Shown piece after piece: positions 15,075-23,174 of a stretch of 38,908 nucleotides of DNA. Position 1 is the first letter of the stretch; each line of letters starts with the position of its first letter. Below the pieces are notes generated by a model. That model saw nothing but the letters and a program-made list of their open reading frames with translations. It made no database searches and was not told where the DNA came from. Source of the stretch: Cupriavidus sp. 2SB. GTDB taxonomy: Bacteria; Pseudomonadota; Gammaproteobacteria; Burkholderiales; Burkholderiaceae. The translations under genes were made by a program, and so were the position numbers. The stretch spans positions 1-38,908 of the forward strand of contig NZ_SCMX01000066.1 of assembly GCF_005503625.1 (NCBI RefSeq), given 5' to 3'.

Positions 15075-16616
15075 TCAGGCAGCCAGCCGGAACGTTGCCA
15101 CCGCTTCCTTGAGACGCTGCGCCTGCTCTTCCAGCGAGCCAGCCGCCGCAGCAGCCTGCTCCACCAGCGCGGCATTCTGCTGCGTGACGGTATCCATCTG
15201 CGTCACCGCCTGGTTCACCTGCTCGATGCCGGCGCTCTGCTCGGCGGACGCCGCGCTGATCTCGCCCATGATGTCGGTCACGCGCTTCACCGCGCTCACG
15301 ATCTGCTCCATGGTCTCTCCGGCCTGCGCCACCAGTTGCGAACCGCGCTCGACGCGATCTGCCGAATCCCCGATCAGCGACTTGATTTCCTTGGCAGCCG
15401 TAGCCGAACGTTGCGCCAGGCTGCGCACTTCGCCTGCCACCACGGCAAAGCCGCGACCTTGCTCGCCGGCACGTGCCGCTTCCACGGCAGCGTTCAGCGC
15501 CAGGATGTTGGTCTGGAACGCGATGCCTTCGATCACCGAGATGATGTCCACCACCTTGCGCGACGACGTGTTGATCTCGTCCATCGTGTTCACGACCTGG
15601 CCCACCACGTCGCCACCCTGCGTCGCCACTTCCGATGCGTTCACAGCCAGCGAACTCGCCTGCTTGGCGCTATCCGCGTTCTGCCGCACGATGCTGGTCA
15701 GCTCTTCCATGCTCGACGCAGTTTCCTGCAGCGACGATGCCTGCTCTTCGGTGCGTTGCGAAAGATCGGTATTACCCGCCGCGATCTGGCTCGTACCCGT
15801 GGCAATTGCCTCGGTGCCGTTGCGCACTTCCTTGACGATGCCAAGGATGTTGTCGTTCATCTCGCGCAGGGCTTCGAGCAACTGCCCCGTCTCGTCCGTG
15901 CTGTCCACGTCGATGCGGCTCGTCAGGTCGCCAGCGGCCACGGTGCGCGCAAAGCCTACCGCGCGATGCAGCGGGCGCGTGATGCCGATGGTCAGCCACC
16001 AGGCAAAGCTCACGCCAATGGCCAGCGCAATCACGCCCAGCAGGATCAGGCCGTTGCGCGCGCTTTCATAGATGTGGTTGATCTCGCCAGCGGTCTGGTC
16101 GATCGACGTGCGCTGGATATCGAGCAGCTTCTGGATTTCGGCAAGGTACGCATCGCCAGCCGGCACGAACTCGTTGTCGAGCACCTTGTTCGCGTCATCC
16201 GTCAGGCCCTCGGCCTTGAGCTTGGTGATCTTGTCGCGCGAATCGTTGTACGGATTGCGCACCACCTGGATCTTCTTGAACGCGGCCTTTTCTTCCTCGG
16301 TCTTCAGCGTCGGCTCGATCTTGTCGCGCAGTTCCGCAATCGCCTTCACCGAATACGCCGTCTCCTTGGCGAAGAACGCGCCGAGCGTGGGGTCACTGCT
16401 ACGCGCCACGGCCGTGGTGCGACGCACGCTCGAATACATGAGCCGATACCAGTCGCTCACCAGCCGTTCCTTGGCCAGCGGTTCCTGCATCATCTCGTGC
16501 GTGCGGCCTGCAACTTCCTGCAGCCTGTAGACGCCCAGCACCGTCATCAACGTGCTCAATACCAACACCACGCCAAAGCCAATGCCAAGGCGCACACCAA
16601 TACCAAGATTCTTCAT
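15075..16616 (-). CDS. Methyl-accepting chemotaxis protein
   Basis: A 513-aa inner-membrane chemoreceptor. It has an N-terminal helix at residues about 8-28, a periplasmic four-helix-bundle ligand domain (about 30-185), a second helix (GLILLGVIALAIGVSFAWWL), HAMP (about 210-265) and a long cytoplasmic coiled coil. The signalling tip is conserved (EGIAFQTNILALNAAVEAAR and GRGFAVVAGEVRSLAQRSA). The C-terminus (EAVATFRLAA) lacks the NWETF pentapeptide that tethers CheR/CheB in some receptors. The ligand is unknown. It stands alone, with no che genes in the window. The 289 bp upstream to the next gene contain no ORF of note and probably its promoter. Confidence 0.95.
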   Translation of the reverse strand: MKNLGIGVRLGIGFGVVLVLSTLMTVLGVYRLQEVAGRTHEMMQEPLAKERLVSDWYRLMYSSVRRTTAVARSSDPTLGAFFAKETAYSVKAIAELRDKIEPTLKTEEEKAAFKKIQVVRNPYNDSRDKITKLKAEGLTDDANKVLDNEFVPAGDAYLAEIQKLLDIQRTSIDQTAGEINHIYESARNGLILLGVIALAIGVSFAWWLTIGITRPLHRAVGFARTVAAGDLTSRIDVDSTDETGQLLEALREMNDNILGIVKEVRNGTEAIATGTSQIAAGNTDLSQRTEEQASSLQETASSMEELTSIVRQNADSAKQASSLAVNASEVATQGGDVVGQVVNTMDEINTSSRKVVDIISVIEGIAFQTNILALNAAVEAARAGEQGRGFAVVAGEVRSLAQRSATAAKEIKSLIGDSADRVERGSQLVAQAGETMEQIVSAVKRVTDIMGEISAASAEQSAGIEQVNQAVTQMDTVTQQNAALVEQAAAAAGSLEEQAQRLKEAVATFRLAA

Positions 16617-16905
16617 TTCTTCTTACCTGATTGATTGGTTCGTGGCAGGCCGTGGTCATTGCACACGGCCGCTCCTCCTGCGTAGCCGCGCGATGCATGT
16701 ACGCACGGACAGACATTGGAATTCCTAACGGTCAGGCGTAGAAGAAACTTGAGCAAAAACCAAGGGAAAACGCGAATTGCGGCGACAACGTCAAACTGAA
16801 AGCTGTTTGTAATATTGAAATGATTGCGGCGGATGAATGCCCCCTTTAGTGAGGCCACTCACCCGCCGCTGTGGTGCGATGTTTCGCGCTTGCTTCGCTA
16901 TGACG

Positions 16906-18198
16906 TCAGGGCTTCGCAACCGGTGCCGAGGTGGGGCTGAACCAGTAGGCCACCAGCGACAGCACCACGGCGATGACCGCCGAAAGAAAAATGGCCGCGT
17001 AGATATCGGGGTTCGCCCAGCCGCGTTGATGACCCATGTTGGCGATCAGGCCGAAGCCCCACGACGTCAGCGCCGAGCCGAGAAACACGAACGTGTTCAG
17101 CACACCCAGCCCCCGACCGCGCGCCTGCGCGGGAATCAGCGCTCGACCCTGTGCCATCACCAGCGGATGCAACATGCCGATGGTGGACAGCAGCGCCATC
17201 ATCGCCACGCCGGACACCACGCCAGCATCGGGCCAGATCGTCAGCGCGATACCGCCCATCATCGCAAAACACGCCCATCCGCCTACGGTCGACTTGAGCG
17301 TGTTGCGGCGTACAAGTACAGGCAGCAGGAATGCCGTGAGGAATCCGGTCAGGCTCAGCAATGTCAGCGCCACGCCGCGCGCGCCGGCCTGCATGCCAAA
17401 CACATCCGCAAGATAGGGACCGCTCCACGCGTTACGGAAACCCGTACCCGCTGCCATCGCCACGCACATCGGAATCAATGTCCAGAGCGGCCAGTACGCC
17501 AGCAGCTTGCCGCTCTCGGCCAGCATGGCCCCCATCGGCGCCTGCCGCGCCTGCGCGTGACCGCTGTCTCGCACATAACGCCACACGCCGTAACACGCGC
17601 CCACCATGCACAACGCGGACACTGCCAGCGCGGGCCGCCATCCCGCGTGCTGCGAGATCCATCCCAACGGGGCCGTGGCACACAATGCGCCAACCATGCC
17701 CAGCGCGTTGGAGCGACTCACAATTCGCATGTATTGCCGCTCGTCGAGATTTTCGGAGGCGTAGTGCAGCAGGCCCATGAACACGGGCGCACAGGCCAGA
17801 CCGAGACCCATCTGCGCGAGCATCGCCACCGCCCAGTTGGGAGCAAGCACGAAGCCAACTGCCGATAACGCACCAATCGCCAACAGCCACGCCGTGGGAC
17901 GCCCCACGCCATAGCGATCGAACGCAATGCCTACGGGAATCTGCGCGACAGCAAACGAAAGGAAGAAGCACGACGACATCGCCCCGAAACCGGCGGGCGA
18001 CAACGCAAAGTCATGCTGGATCTCGGGCGCAATCACCGCCAGGCAACTGCGATAGAACTGGCTCAGGATGAAGGCGAACGTCAGCAGCGCAAGGCCGCGC
18101 GAGACGGTGGTCTGATTGGGAACAACGGAAGTGTGCGGGCGCCGGTCAGACGCGGGCGTTGCCGGATTGGATTCCGGTTCTGGTGCCGGGGTATGCAT
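16906..18198 (-). CDS. MFS transporter
   Basis: A 430-aa inner-membrane carrier with about 12 hydrophobic segments after a Pro-rich 30-residue tail. MFS signs are AFILSQFYRSCLAVIAPEI in helix 1, PVGIAFDRYGVGRPT in the loop after helix 2, and AQARGRGLGVLNTFVFLGSA in the second half. The type resembles the anion/hexuronate or nitrate-like MFS branches, but the substrate cannot be told. No strong ribosome site precedes ATG 18198, so an internal start before helix 1 is possible. Its upstream neighbour cdh is on the same strand but separated by a terminator at 18282-18310, so it is a separate unit. Confidence 0.85.
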   Translation of the reverse strand: MHTPAPEPESNPATPASDRRPHTSVVPNQTTVSRGLALLTFAFILSQFYRSCLAVIAPEIQHDFALSPAGFGAMSSCFFLSFAVAQIPVGIAFDRYGVGRPTAWLLAIGALSAVGFVLAPNWAVAMLAQMGLGLACAPVFMGLLHYASENLDERQYMRIVSRSNALGMVGALCATAPLGWISQHAGWRPALAVSALCMVGACYGVWRYVRDSGHAQARQAPMGAMLAESGKLLAYWPLWTLIPMCVAMAAGTGFRNAWSGPYLADVFGMQAGARGVALTLLSLTGFLTAFLLPVLVRRNTLKSTVGGWACFAMMGGIALTIWPDAGVVSGVAMMALLSTIGMLHPLVMAQGRALIPAQARGRGLGVLNTFVFLGSALTSWGFGLIANMGHQRGWANPDIYAAIFLSAVIAVVLSLVAYWFSPTSAPVAKP

Positions 18199-18281
18199 TG
18201 GGATACGTCGAAGGAGGCTCGCGACGTATTCTACGCGGCAAGATGCTGGCGTCGGCTCTCGCGGCGCCCGTCACACGCAAG

Positions 18282-18310
18282 AAAAAGCCGATCATCGCGC
18301 AATGATCGGC
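18282..18310 (-). terminator. Rho-independent terminator after cdh
   Basis: On the minus strand GCCGATCAT-TGCGCG-ATGATCGGC forms a perfect 9-bp stem followed by TTTTTC. It lies 44 bp beyond the cdh stop and upstream of the MFS gene, so it should end the 19391-18354 transcript. Confidence 0.92.
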
Positions 18311-18353
18311 ATTCCACCGGCCTCACATTCCACCTGGCAAAACCTCTGCCGGT

Positions 18354-19127
18354 TCAACCGTCCGATGGCAACGCACGTCCCAGCTTGCAACCGCGATCCA
18401 GGAAATCACTCGCGTGGCCGTTGCCACCTGCCGCCTTGTCCACCGGCTCATCGACCACGACAAACCCTGCCACACCGCCCGCTGGCTGGATATAGCCGAC
18501 GAACACGCCACGGTCTGCAATCTCCTTGCCGCCCGCGCTCTGCCTGACCACATCGAAAGGATCAACAGTCAGCGTGGGCTGCGCGGACGGAATCAGCATG
18601 GCGCGCACCGGCTTGCCCTGGAAACTCAGGTCGGACCATTGCGTGCCGATCTTGTTCGTCGTCAGGAAATCGCGCGCGCGGTCGCTGATGCAATCGAGAT
18701 GGATATGAAGTTGATCCTGGCTGCGCGACGCGCGCGCATTGATCGCCAACCCGACGAGCGGATCGGGCAACGGCTTGCCAATCGACTTGGCGACGATGTC
18801 ACGCGCCTGCCAGCCGAACATCCACGCACTGTGTGTTTTGCCGTCCGACCAGACACGCGGATCTTCCACGCCGCCGACGGGCTGGTCAGGAATCACGAGA
18901 TAGTGGGAGGCTCCAATCGCATCCTTGTACAGCACGAAGCCGCGCTGGCGATCGACGATGACGCAATCGGTGTGAGTAGGCGTGGCAGGAACGAGGCACC
19001 GTTCCTGCACATGTTTCCAGAGCGAATCGCGGGAGAAGGCACCGACCAGGCGTTCCAGCAGGCCCACATCGGCAAAGGCATGCCCCGACGCGGCAAGCGC
19101 CAGGCAACACAACAGCAAACGTCTCAC
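18354..19127 (-). CDS. cdh: CDP-diacylglycerol pyrophosphatase (HIT superfamily)
   Basis: A 257-aa exported or membrane-anchored protein with the N-terminal signal MRRLLLCCLALAASGHAFA. The family is recognised from LWKHVQERCLVP, the KDAIGASHYLVIPD stretch, DPRVWSDGK and the HIT-like catalytic motif RSQDQLHIHLDCIS (H-x-H). Cdh enzymes hydrolyse CDP-diacylglycerol to phosphatidate and CMP in phospholipid turnover. The length matches E. coli Cdh (about 250 aa). It follows the 77-aa gene by 30 nt, so both form a two-gene unit ended by a strong terminator. No other phospholipid gene is nearby, although a phospholipase C lies about 5 kb downstream on the map. Confidence 0.9.
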   Translation of the reverse strand: MRRLLLCCLALAASGHAFADVGLLERLVGAFSRDSLWKHVQERCLVPATPTHTDCVIVDRQRGFVLYKDAIGASHYLVIPDQPVGGVEDPRVWSDGKTHSAWMFGWQARDIVAKSIGKPLPDPLVGLAINARASRSQDQLHIHLDCISDRARDFLTTNKIGTQWSDLSFQGKPVRAMLIPSAQPTLTVDPFDVVRQSAGGKEIADRGVFVGYIQPAGGVAGFVVVDEPVDKAAGGNGHASDFLDRGCKLGRALPSDG

Positions 19128-19157
19128 TTCGGCAAACTCCCAGGTGCGCCAGATGCT

Positions 19158-19391
19158 TCAGCGCGCAGTGCGTCCGCCGTAGTAAGTGCCGTTGCGGGGA
19201 TTCGAAACCATGTAGTCGTGGCTGCGCGCCCAACGCTGGGCGGCCAGGAAGACTTCAGGTTCACGTTGACTCCAGGCGCTGATCATCAGCGGTGGAACTT
19301 CATCCTCGGTATTGAGGTAGACAGCCGCCCGATGCAATGGGCCACGGTCTAGGGTTCCTGGAATCGTCGAGGTACGAATCGTCACGCGCAT
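19158..19391 (-). CDS. Small hypothetical protein, upstream partner of cdh
   Basis: A 77-aa protein beginning MRVTIRTSTIPGTLDRGPLHR with no signal peptide and no hydrophobic helix. It contains several aromatic residues and ends in NPRNGTYYGGRTAR. I do not recognise a family. It is supported as real by AAGGA about 9 nt before the ATG, codon use like its neighbours, and a 30-nt gap to cdh on the same strand. A role linked to cdh is possible but only by position. Confidence 0.65.
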   Translation of the reverse strand: MRVTIRTSTIPGTLDRGPLHRAAVYLNTEDEVPPLMISAWSQREPEVFLAAQRWARSHDYMVSNPRNGTYYGGRTAR

Positions 19392-19551
19392 CAGGTCATT
19401 CCTTGAAGCCCAGATGCTAGAGATTATGCAGCGCCGCGCGTGACATGGGAATGACTGTCACATAGCGCAGTGCGCATGTGGACACGTCTTTGCCTATGCT
19501 GGTCAGACAGCCGCGCCGGACCGGGCTTTGCGGGTAGCGCGGGTTTTTCCC

Positions 19552-19573
19552 AGCGTGGCGCGTACGCCACGCT
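19552..19573 (+). promoter_or_regulatory. Leader hairpin before the DUF899 gene
   Basis: AGCGTGGCG-CGTA-CGCCACGCT is a perfect 9-bp stem with a 4-nt loop, followed by TTCGCTTTTC, directly upstream of the AGGAGG ribosome site of the gene at 19597. Its position fits either an upstream-promoter terminator or a 5'-UTR control element. The U-tract is broken (TTCGCTTTT), so termination would be partial. Confidence 0.55.
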
Positions 19574-19596
19574 TTCGCTTTTCAGGAGGGCAGACG

Positions 19597-20301
19597 ATGA
19601 CGCAATCGTCCACTTTGGTGCCGGCAACCGAGCTTGCCGCGCGTAACGTTATCCACTTTCCGAACGAAACCACCGCCTATCGCCAGGCGCGCAACGCGCT
19701 GCTGGCAGAGGAAATCGAACTGCGCCGCCATATCGAGCGCGTGGCCGTCATGCGCCGGGAACTGCCGCCGGGCGGCGAAGTGACCAAGACCTATCGTTTC
19801 ACAGGGGAAAACGGACCGGTCACGCTGGCCGATCTCTTCGGCAACAAGGACACGCTGGTGATCTACAGCTACATGTTCGGGCCGCAACGCGAGAAGCCCT
19901 GCCCGATGTGTACATCGCTGATGGCGGGCTGGGAGGGCAAGGTGCCCGATATCGAACAACGCGTGGCGCTTGCCATGATCGCGCGCTCGCCCATCGAGCG
20001 CCTCAAGACAGCCAAGGCGGAACGTGGCTGGACGCAGTTGCCGATCTACGCCGACACGGATGGCGATTTCACACGTGACTACGTCAGCCCCAGGGACGAG
20101 GACATGCCCGCCTACAACGTGTTCAGCCGGCGCGACGGCACGATCCGCCTTTTCTACAGTTCGGAGTTCTCTTTCGACATATCGGACCCCGGACAGGACC
20201 CGCGCGGCGCACCCGATCCCGATCCACTCTGGACATTGCTCGACACCACCCCCGAAGGACGCGGCGACTGGTATCCCGAACTCTCGTATGAGAAGTCCTG
20301 A
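19597..20301 (+). CDS. DUF899 thioredoxin-fold family protein
   Basis: A 234-aa cytosolic protein of the DUF899 group, which has a thioredoxin-like fold and unknown activity. Recognisable parts are the opening ELAARNVIHFPNETTAYRQAR, the helix LLAEEIELRRHIERVA followed by RRELPPGGEV, the strand TLVIYSYMFGP, and a CxxC at PCPMCTSLMAGW where family members usually carry a cysteine motif. It ends with DPLWTLLDTTPEGRG, typical of the family. ATG 19597 has AGGAGG 9 nt upstream; earlier in-frame starts lie in the leader hairpin. It is transcribed alone, divergent from the 77-aa/cdh unit. A redox role is plausible from the CxxC but untested. Confidence 0.85.
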   Translation: MTQSSTLVPATELAARNVIHFPNETTAYRQARNALLAEEIELRRHIERVAVMRRELPPGGEVTKTYRFTGENGPVTLADLFGNKDTLVIYSYMFGPQREKPCPMCTSLMAGWEGKVPDIEQRVALAMIARSPIERLKTAKAERGWTQLPIYADTDGDFTRDYVSPRDEDMPAYNVFSRRDGTIRLFYSSEFSFDISDPGQDPRGAPDPDPLWTLLDTTPEGRGDWYPELSYEKS

Positions 20302-20333
20302 CATGCAGTGACGCCAGCGGGACGGCCTCCCGC

Positions 20334-20339
20334 TACAAT
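20334..20339 (+). promoter_or_regulatory. Possible -10 box of the squalene synthase-like gene
   Basis: TACAAT lies 30 nt before the start codon at 20369, at a position that would give a short 5' leader. The -35 region is not close to consensus, so this is a suggestion only. Confidence 0.35.
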
Positions 20340-20368
20340 GCGCCGTTCCTCGACGCCATCACCATGCC

Positions 20369-21430
20369 ATGCCGACACCAGACCGGGCCTTCCTGCTAGG
20401 CCCGTTACTCAAGGGAGTGTCCCGCTCGTTCTATCTGACACTGCGCATCCTGCCTGCGGGCATGCGCGACCCTGTCGGCCTTGCCTACCTGTTGGCTCGC
20501 GCCGCCGATACGATCGCCGATACTTCGCTGATTCCGCCCGCGCAGCGGCTGCAACTGCTGCTTGCGCTGCGCGAGCGTGTGAATGGCATCGATGACAACG
20601 GCGCACTGGCGCAACGCCTCGCTGTCGAAGTGGCCGGACAACAGACCGACTCCAACGAGAAAGTGCTGCTCGAATCGATCGGTCCTGCGCTCGACGTGCT
20701 GGCCCAGCTTGCCAAGCGCGACCGCATCGCCGTGCAGGGCATCGTTACCACGCTCACCGAAGGCATGGAGTTCGATCTGCGCACGTTCCCGGACGAACGT
20801 TCGGGCGAAGTGGCCGCGCTGCCGGCCCTGGCCGATCTCGATCGCTATACCTATCTCGTCGCCGGTTGCGTAGGCGAGTTCTGGACCACGATGACCGATG
20901 CGCATGCACCCGGCGTCATGCAGGCACCAGTGGACACGATGCTGCGCCGTGGCGTGCGCTTTGGCAAGGCGCTGCAACTGGTGAACGTGCTGCGCGACTG
21001 CGGCAAGGATTTGCGCATCGGCCGCTGCTACCTGCCCACCGAAGTGCTCGATCGCCATGGCCTGACACCACAACTTCTGCTCGATCCAGCGAATTCAACG
21101 CGCGCCGTGCCCATGCGCAACGAACTGCTGCGCATCGCACTGGATCACTTCCGCGAAGCCGCGGCCTACACCTTCGCCCTGCCCCGTACCGCCATCCGCT
21201 TGCGGCTCGCGTGCCTGTGGCCGATCCTGATCGGGCTCGAAACGCTGGCGCTATTGGCAGAGAACGACGCTTGGCTGGACCCGGCGCGCGCGAGCAAGGT
21301 GGACCGCCGCAGCGTGTATCGCATCCTGGCGCGCAGTACGGGGCTGGTGATGTGGGATGGGCAACTGCATCGATGGATCGATGGGTTGATCGAGCGTATC
21401 GAAGCGCGTATCGAAGACCGCACGCGCTGA
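20369..21430 (+). CDS. Squalene/phytoene synthase family prenyltransferase
   Basis: A 353-aa all-helical trans-isoprenyl diphosphate synthase, closest in plan to squalene synthase (head-to-head condensation of two farnesyl-PP through presqualene-PP). The first Asp-rich motif is ARAADTIADT (DxxxD) and the second is NVLRDCGKDLRIGRCYLP (DxxxD with the following R and YLP). KGVSRSFYLTLRILP near the N-terminus and the substrate-binding VAGCVGEFW match the family. The C-terminus lacks the membrane anchor of eukaryotic squalene synthase. No hopanoid (hpn/shc) or carotenoid (crt) gene is adjacent, so the pathway served is unclear. The product could be squalene, dehydrosqualene or presqualene-PP. It is convergent with the small secreted protein gene. 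Confidence 0.88.
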   Translation: MPTPDRAFLLGPLLKGVSRSFYLTLRILPAGMRDPVGLAYLLARAADTIADTSLIPPAQRLQLLLALRERVNGIDDNGALAQRLAVEVAGQQTDSNEKVLLESIGPALDVLAQLAKRDRIAVQGIVTTLTEGMEFDLRTFPDERSGEVAALPALADLDRYTYLVAGCVGEFWTTMTDAHAPGVMQAPVDTMLRRGVRFGKALQLVNVLRDCGKDLRIGRCYLPTEVLDRHGLTPQLLLDPANSTRAVPMRNELLRIALDHFREAAAYTFALPRTAIRLRLACLWPILIGLETLALLAENDAWLDPARASKVDRRSVYRILARSTGLVMWDGQLHRWIDGLIERIEARIEDRTR

Positions 21431-21439
21431 AACGCACAA

Positions 21440-21457
21440 GGGCCGCTTTCGCGGCCC
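21440..21457. terminator. Hairpin between convergent genes
   Basis: GGGCCGC-TTTC-GCGGCCC is a perfect 7-bp stem in the 51-bp gap between two convergent genes. It lacks a T-run on either side, so it is a weak or Rho-assisted terminator at best. Confidence 0.45.
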
Positions 21458-21481
21458 CTGGGACAACTTCGCTACGCCAAC

Positions 21482-21793
21482 TTACTGCGCTGCCGGCGCC
21501 TTCTTCTGCGCCTTCTGCGACGACTTCTTCTTCGTGCTCTTGGTGTCGGTCAGGGCCGACGACGTGCTCTTGTTCGCGCCCTGCGTGTACGGATCGAACT
21601 TGTCGCCAGCACGCGCCGCGTCGGGCGTATAGCCATCCTTGTTCGACACGCGCGCCGGATCCGGCACATAGCCGTCCTTGTTGGTGGTGCGCATGTTGTA
21701 GTCGTAGCGGTCGGCGGGGTTGGCCGGGCCGGCTGCGAATGCCAGCCCCGGAACAAACACTGCCACCGCCAATGCCATCGTGAACGCCTTCAT
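21482..21793 (-). CDS. Small secreted protein with NKDGY repeats
   Basis: A 103-aa protein with a clear Sec signal (MKAFTMALAVAVFVPGLAFA, cleavage before AGPANP). The mature part holds two near-identical units, NKDGYVPDPAR and NKDGYTPDAAR, preceded by the related RYDYNMRTT and followed by GDKFDPYTQGANKS. The tail is rich in Lys/Ser/Ala (STKKKSSQKAQKKAPAAQ). It is likely periplasmic, probably disordered and basic. ATG 21793 has GGGAGG at good spacing; the frame is open upstream to 21868 but without a ribosome site. I recognise no named family or function. Confidence 0.75.
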   Translation of the reverse strand: MKAFTMALAVAVFVPGLAFAAGPANPADRYDYNMRTTNKDGYVPDPARVSNKDGYTPDAARAGDKFDPYTQGANKSTSSALTDTKSTKKKSSQKAQKKAPAAQ

Positions 21794-21994
21794 GGAAGCC
21801 TCCCTGCGAACGATTGAATTTGACGTACGCAAAGTCTGGCAGGACAAAAGCGTACGGACCATCTGCAAGCCTAGTCGTTAGTTCCCCGAATCGCCATGAC
21901 GACGAAGGGGCGCAGCATGCATCACCGTGCGATTTCGAAAAAAGCTGTGTCGTGCAGCAAGCCGAGCACCAACAAGGGGCGTCTCGCAGGCTGA

Positions 21995-22132
21995 TCAGGG
22001 ACGCAGCAGGTCGAACCCGGCCAGCAGCACGACGCCGCTCAGGACATCCATGGACATCGTGCCATTGCCAAGAATCAGGATGGCGGCGGCGGTCCACGAC
22101 GTGGCGCAGAAGAGGAAAAAACGCTTGTTCAT
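21995..22132 (-). CDS. Possible 45-aa membrane microprotein
   Basis: A short open frame beginning MNKRFFLFCATSWTAAAILI with a second hydrophobic stretch (VLSGVVLLAGFDLLRP) before TGA. Basic N-terminus plus two apolar segments suggests a small inner-membrane protein. Codons are GC-rich at third positions as in neighbouring genes, which favours coding. Against it, no ribosome site is visible before the ATG. It lies alone in the 463-bp interval between the NKDGY protein (21793) and the TauE/SafE gene (22257); the rest of that interval shows no other gene. No family is recognised. Confidence 0.42.
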   Translation of the reverse strand: MNKRFFLFCATSWTAAAILILGNGTMSMDVLSGVVLLAGFDLLRP

Positions 22133-22256
22133 GATGCGGGGCGATGCAGGGCGAAAGCGGCCACAGGGGCGGTGGCGGAATGTGCTAATCAGTATAAACC
22201 CTGATTTCCGCTCGTCGAAGGCCCGATTTATGGATGTGCCGCATCGGGCACGGATC

Positions 22257-23000
22257 TCAGATCAGTTTCGGCACCGATGCCACAAGCATGGCCACCCCCG
22301 ACGCACTCAGCAGCGTCAGCACGATGCGCCGGAAGGTGACTTCGCTGATGCCGATGTAGACGCGCGTGCCGATCAAGGTCGGAATCAACATGGCTGGCGC
22401 CACGATGGCGAACATCGGCAGCATGTCGCGCGTCACCAGGCCCGTGGCAATGTAGACACCCATCGTCACGATCAGCGCGCCGAGGTTGAAGTTCTGGATG
22501 ACCACGCGCTGGCGGTCCTTGTCAAAGCCGCGCAGCGTGCACCAGAGCGTGGGCACGATGCCGGTGAAGCCGCCGATGCCACCCATGATCCCGCCGATTG
22601 CACCGACGACCCCATCCGCAACGCGGCCACCATGCGTGATGCGCGGCATGCGGCTGGCGAACAGCATGATGGGACAGAACACCACAAGCACAGTGCCAAG
22701 GCAGAGCTTGAAGAGGTTGACGTCGAGCATCGGCAGCACGCTCACGCCAATGGGAATGCCGACGAGGCCGCCCAGCAGGAACGGCAGCACCGTGGCGAGG
22801 TGAAACTTGCGGCGAACCGTGAAGGCGGCAAGCAACTGCCCGGTTAGCGATCCGAACACCGACATCGCCGCCGCCATATGCGGTTCCACACCCCACGCCC
22901 AGAACGACATCGCCACCATGCCGAACGCAAAGCCCGACAGACCTTGAACAAAACCAGCGACAGCGGCGCCCAAGGCGACGATGAGGAAGAGGGAGTCCAT
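22257..23000 (-). CDS. TauE/SafE (TSUP) family membrane permease
   Basis: A 247-aa inner-membrane protein with about eight hydrophobic segments. The family is recognised by the duplicated glycine-rich openings GAAVAGFVQGLSGFAFGMVAM and GAIGGIMGGIGGFTGIVPTLW, typical of TSUP proteins exporting or importing sulfite, sulfoacetate or related anions. The open frame continues upstream to 23096, but that part is translated from the palindromic repeat. ATG 23000 is therefore chosen, although its ribosome site is weak. It is preceded by repeat copy 3 and the FKBP gene on the same strand. The substrate is not readable. Confidence 0.88.
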   Translation of the reverse strand: MDSLFLIVALGAAVAGFVQGLSGFAFGMVAMSFWAWGVEPHMAAAMSVFGSLTGQLLAAFTVRRKFHLATVLPFLLGGLVGIPIGVSVLPMLDVNLFKLCLGTVLVVFCPIMLFASRMPRITHGGRVADGVVGAIGGIMGGIGGFTGIVPTLWCTLRGFDKDRQRVVIQNFNLGALIVTMGVYIATGLVTRDMLPMFAIVAPAMLIPTLIGTRVYIGISEVTFRRIVLTLLSASGVAMLVASVPKLI

Positions 23001-23029
23001 GGGGGCGATATACGAGAACCGAGGGGTTG

Positions 23030-23151
23030 CTCCCCTCTCCCTATGGGAGAGGGGCGGGGGAGAGGGCAGGCGGTTCAAATTGCCAACAGTAGGCAAGCAG
23101 AACTTCTGGCCCTCTCCCCCAACCCCTCTCCCGCGATGCGGGAGAGGGGAG
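23030..23151. repeat. Composite palindromic repeat, full, inverted (copy 3)
   Basis: A full copy of about 122 bp in the opposite orientation to the others: its spacer reads TTCAAATTGCCAACAGTAGG and GCAAGCAGAACT, the reverse complement of AGTTCTGCTTGCC...GGCAATTTGAA. Both end hairpins are present (left CTCCCCTCTCCC-TAT-GGGAGAGGGG). It lies between the FKBP stop and the TSUP start and makes false N-terminal extensions in nearby frames. Confidence 0.92.
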
Positions 23152-23174
23152 TCAAAGCAATGGAGAGGAAAGCC

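Noticed and set aside
23030..23151. CRISPR-like or transposon-end interpretation of the GC-rich repeats
   Set aside because: Copies are scattered singly and lack spacers of even length, flanking cas genes or a transposase; they are dispersed palindromes.
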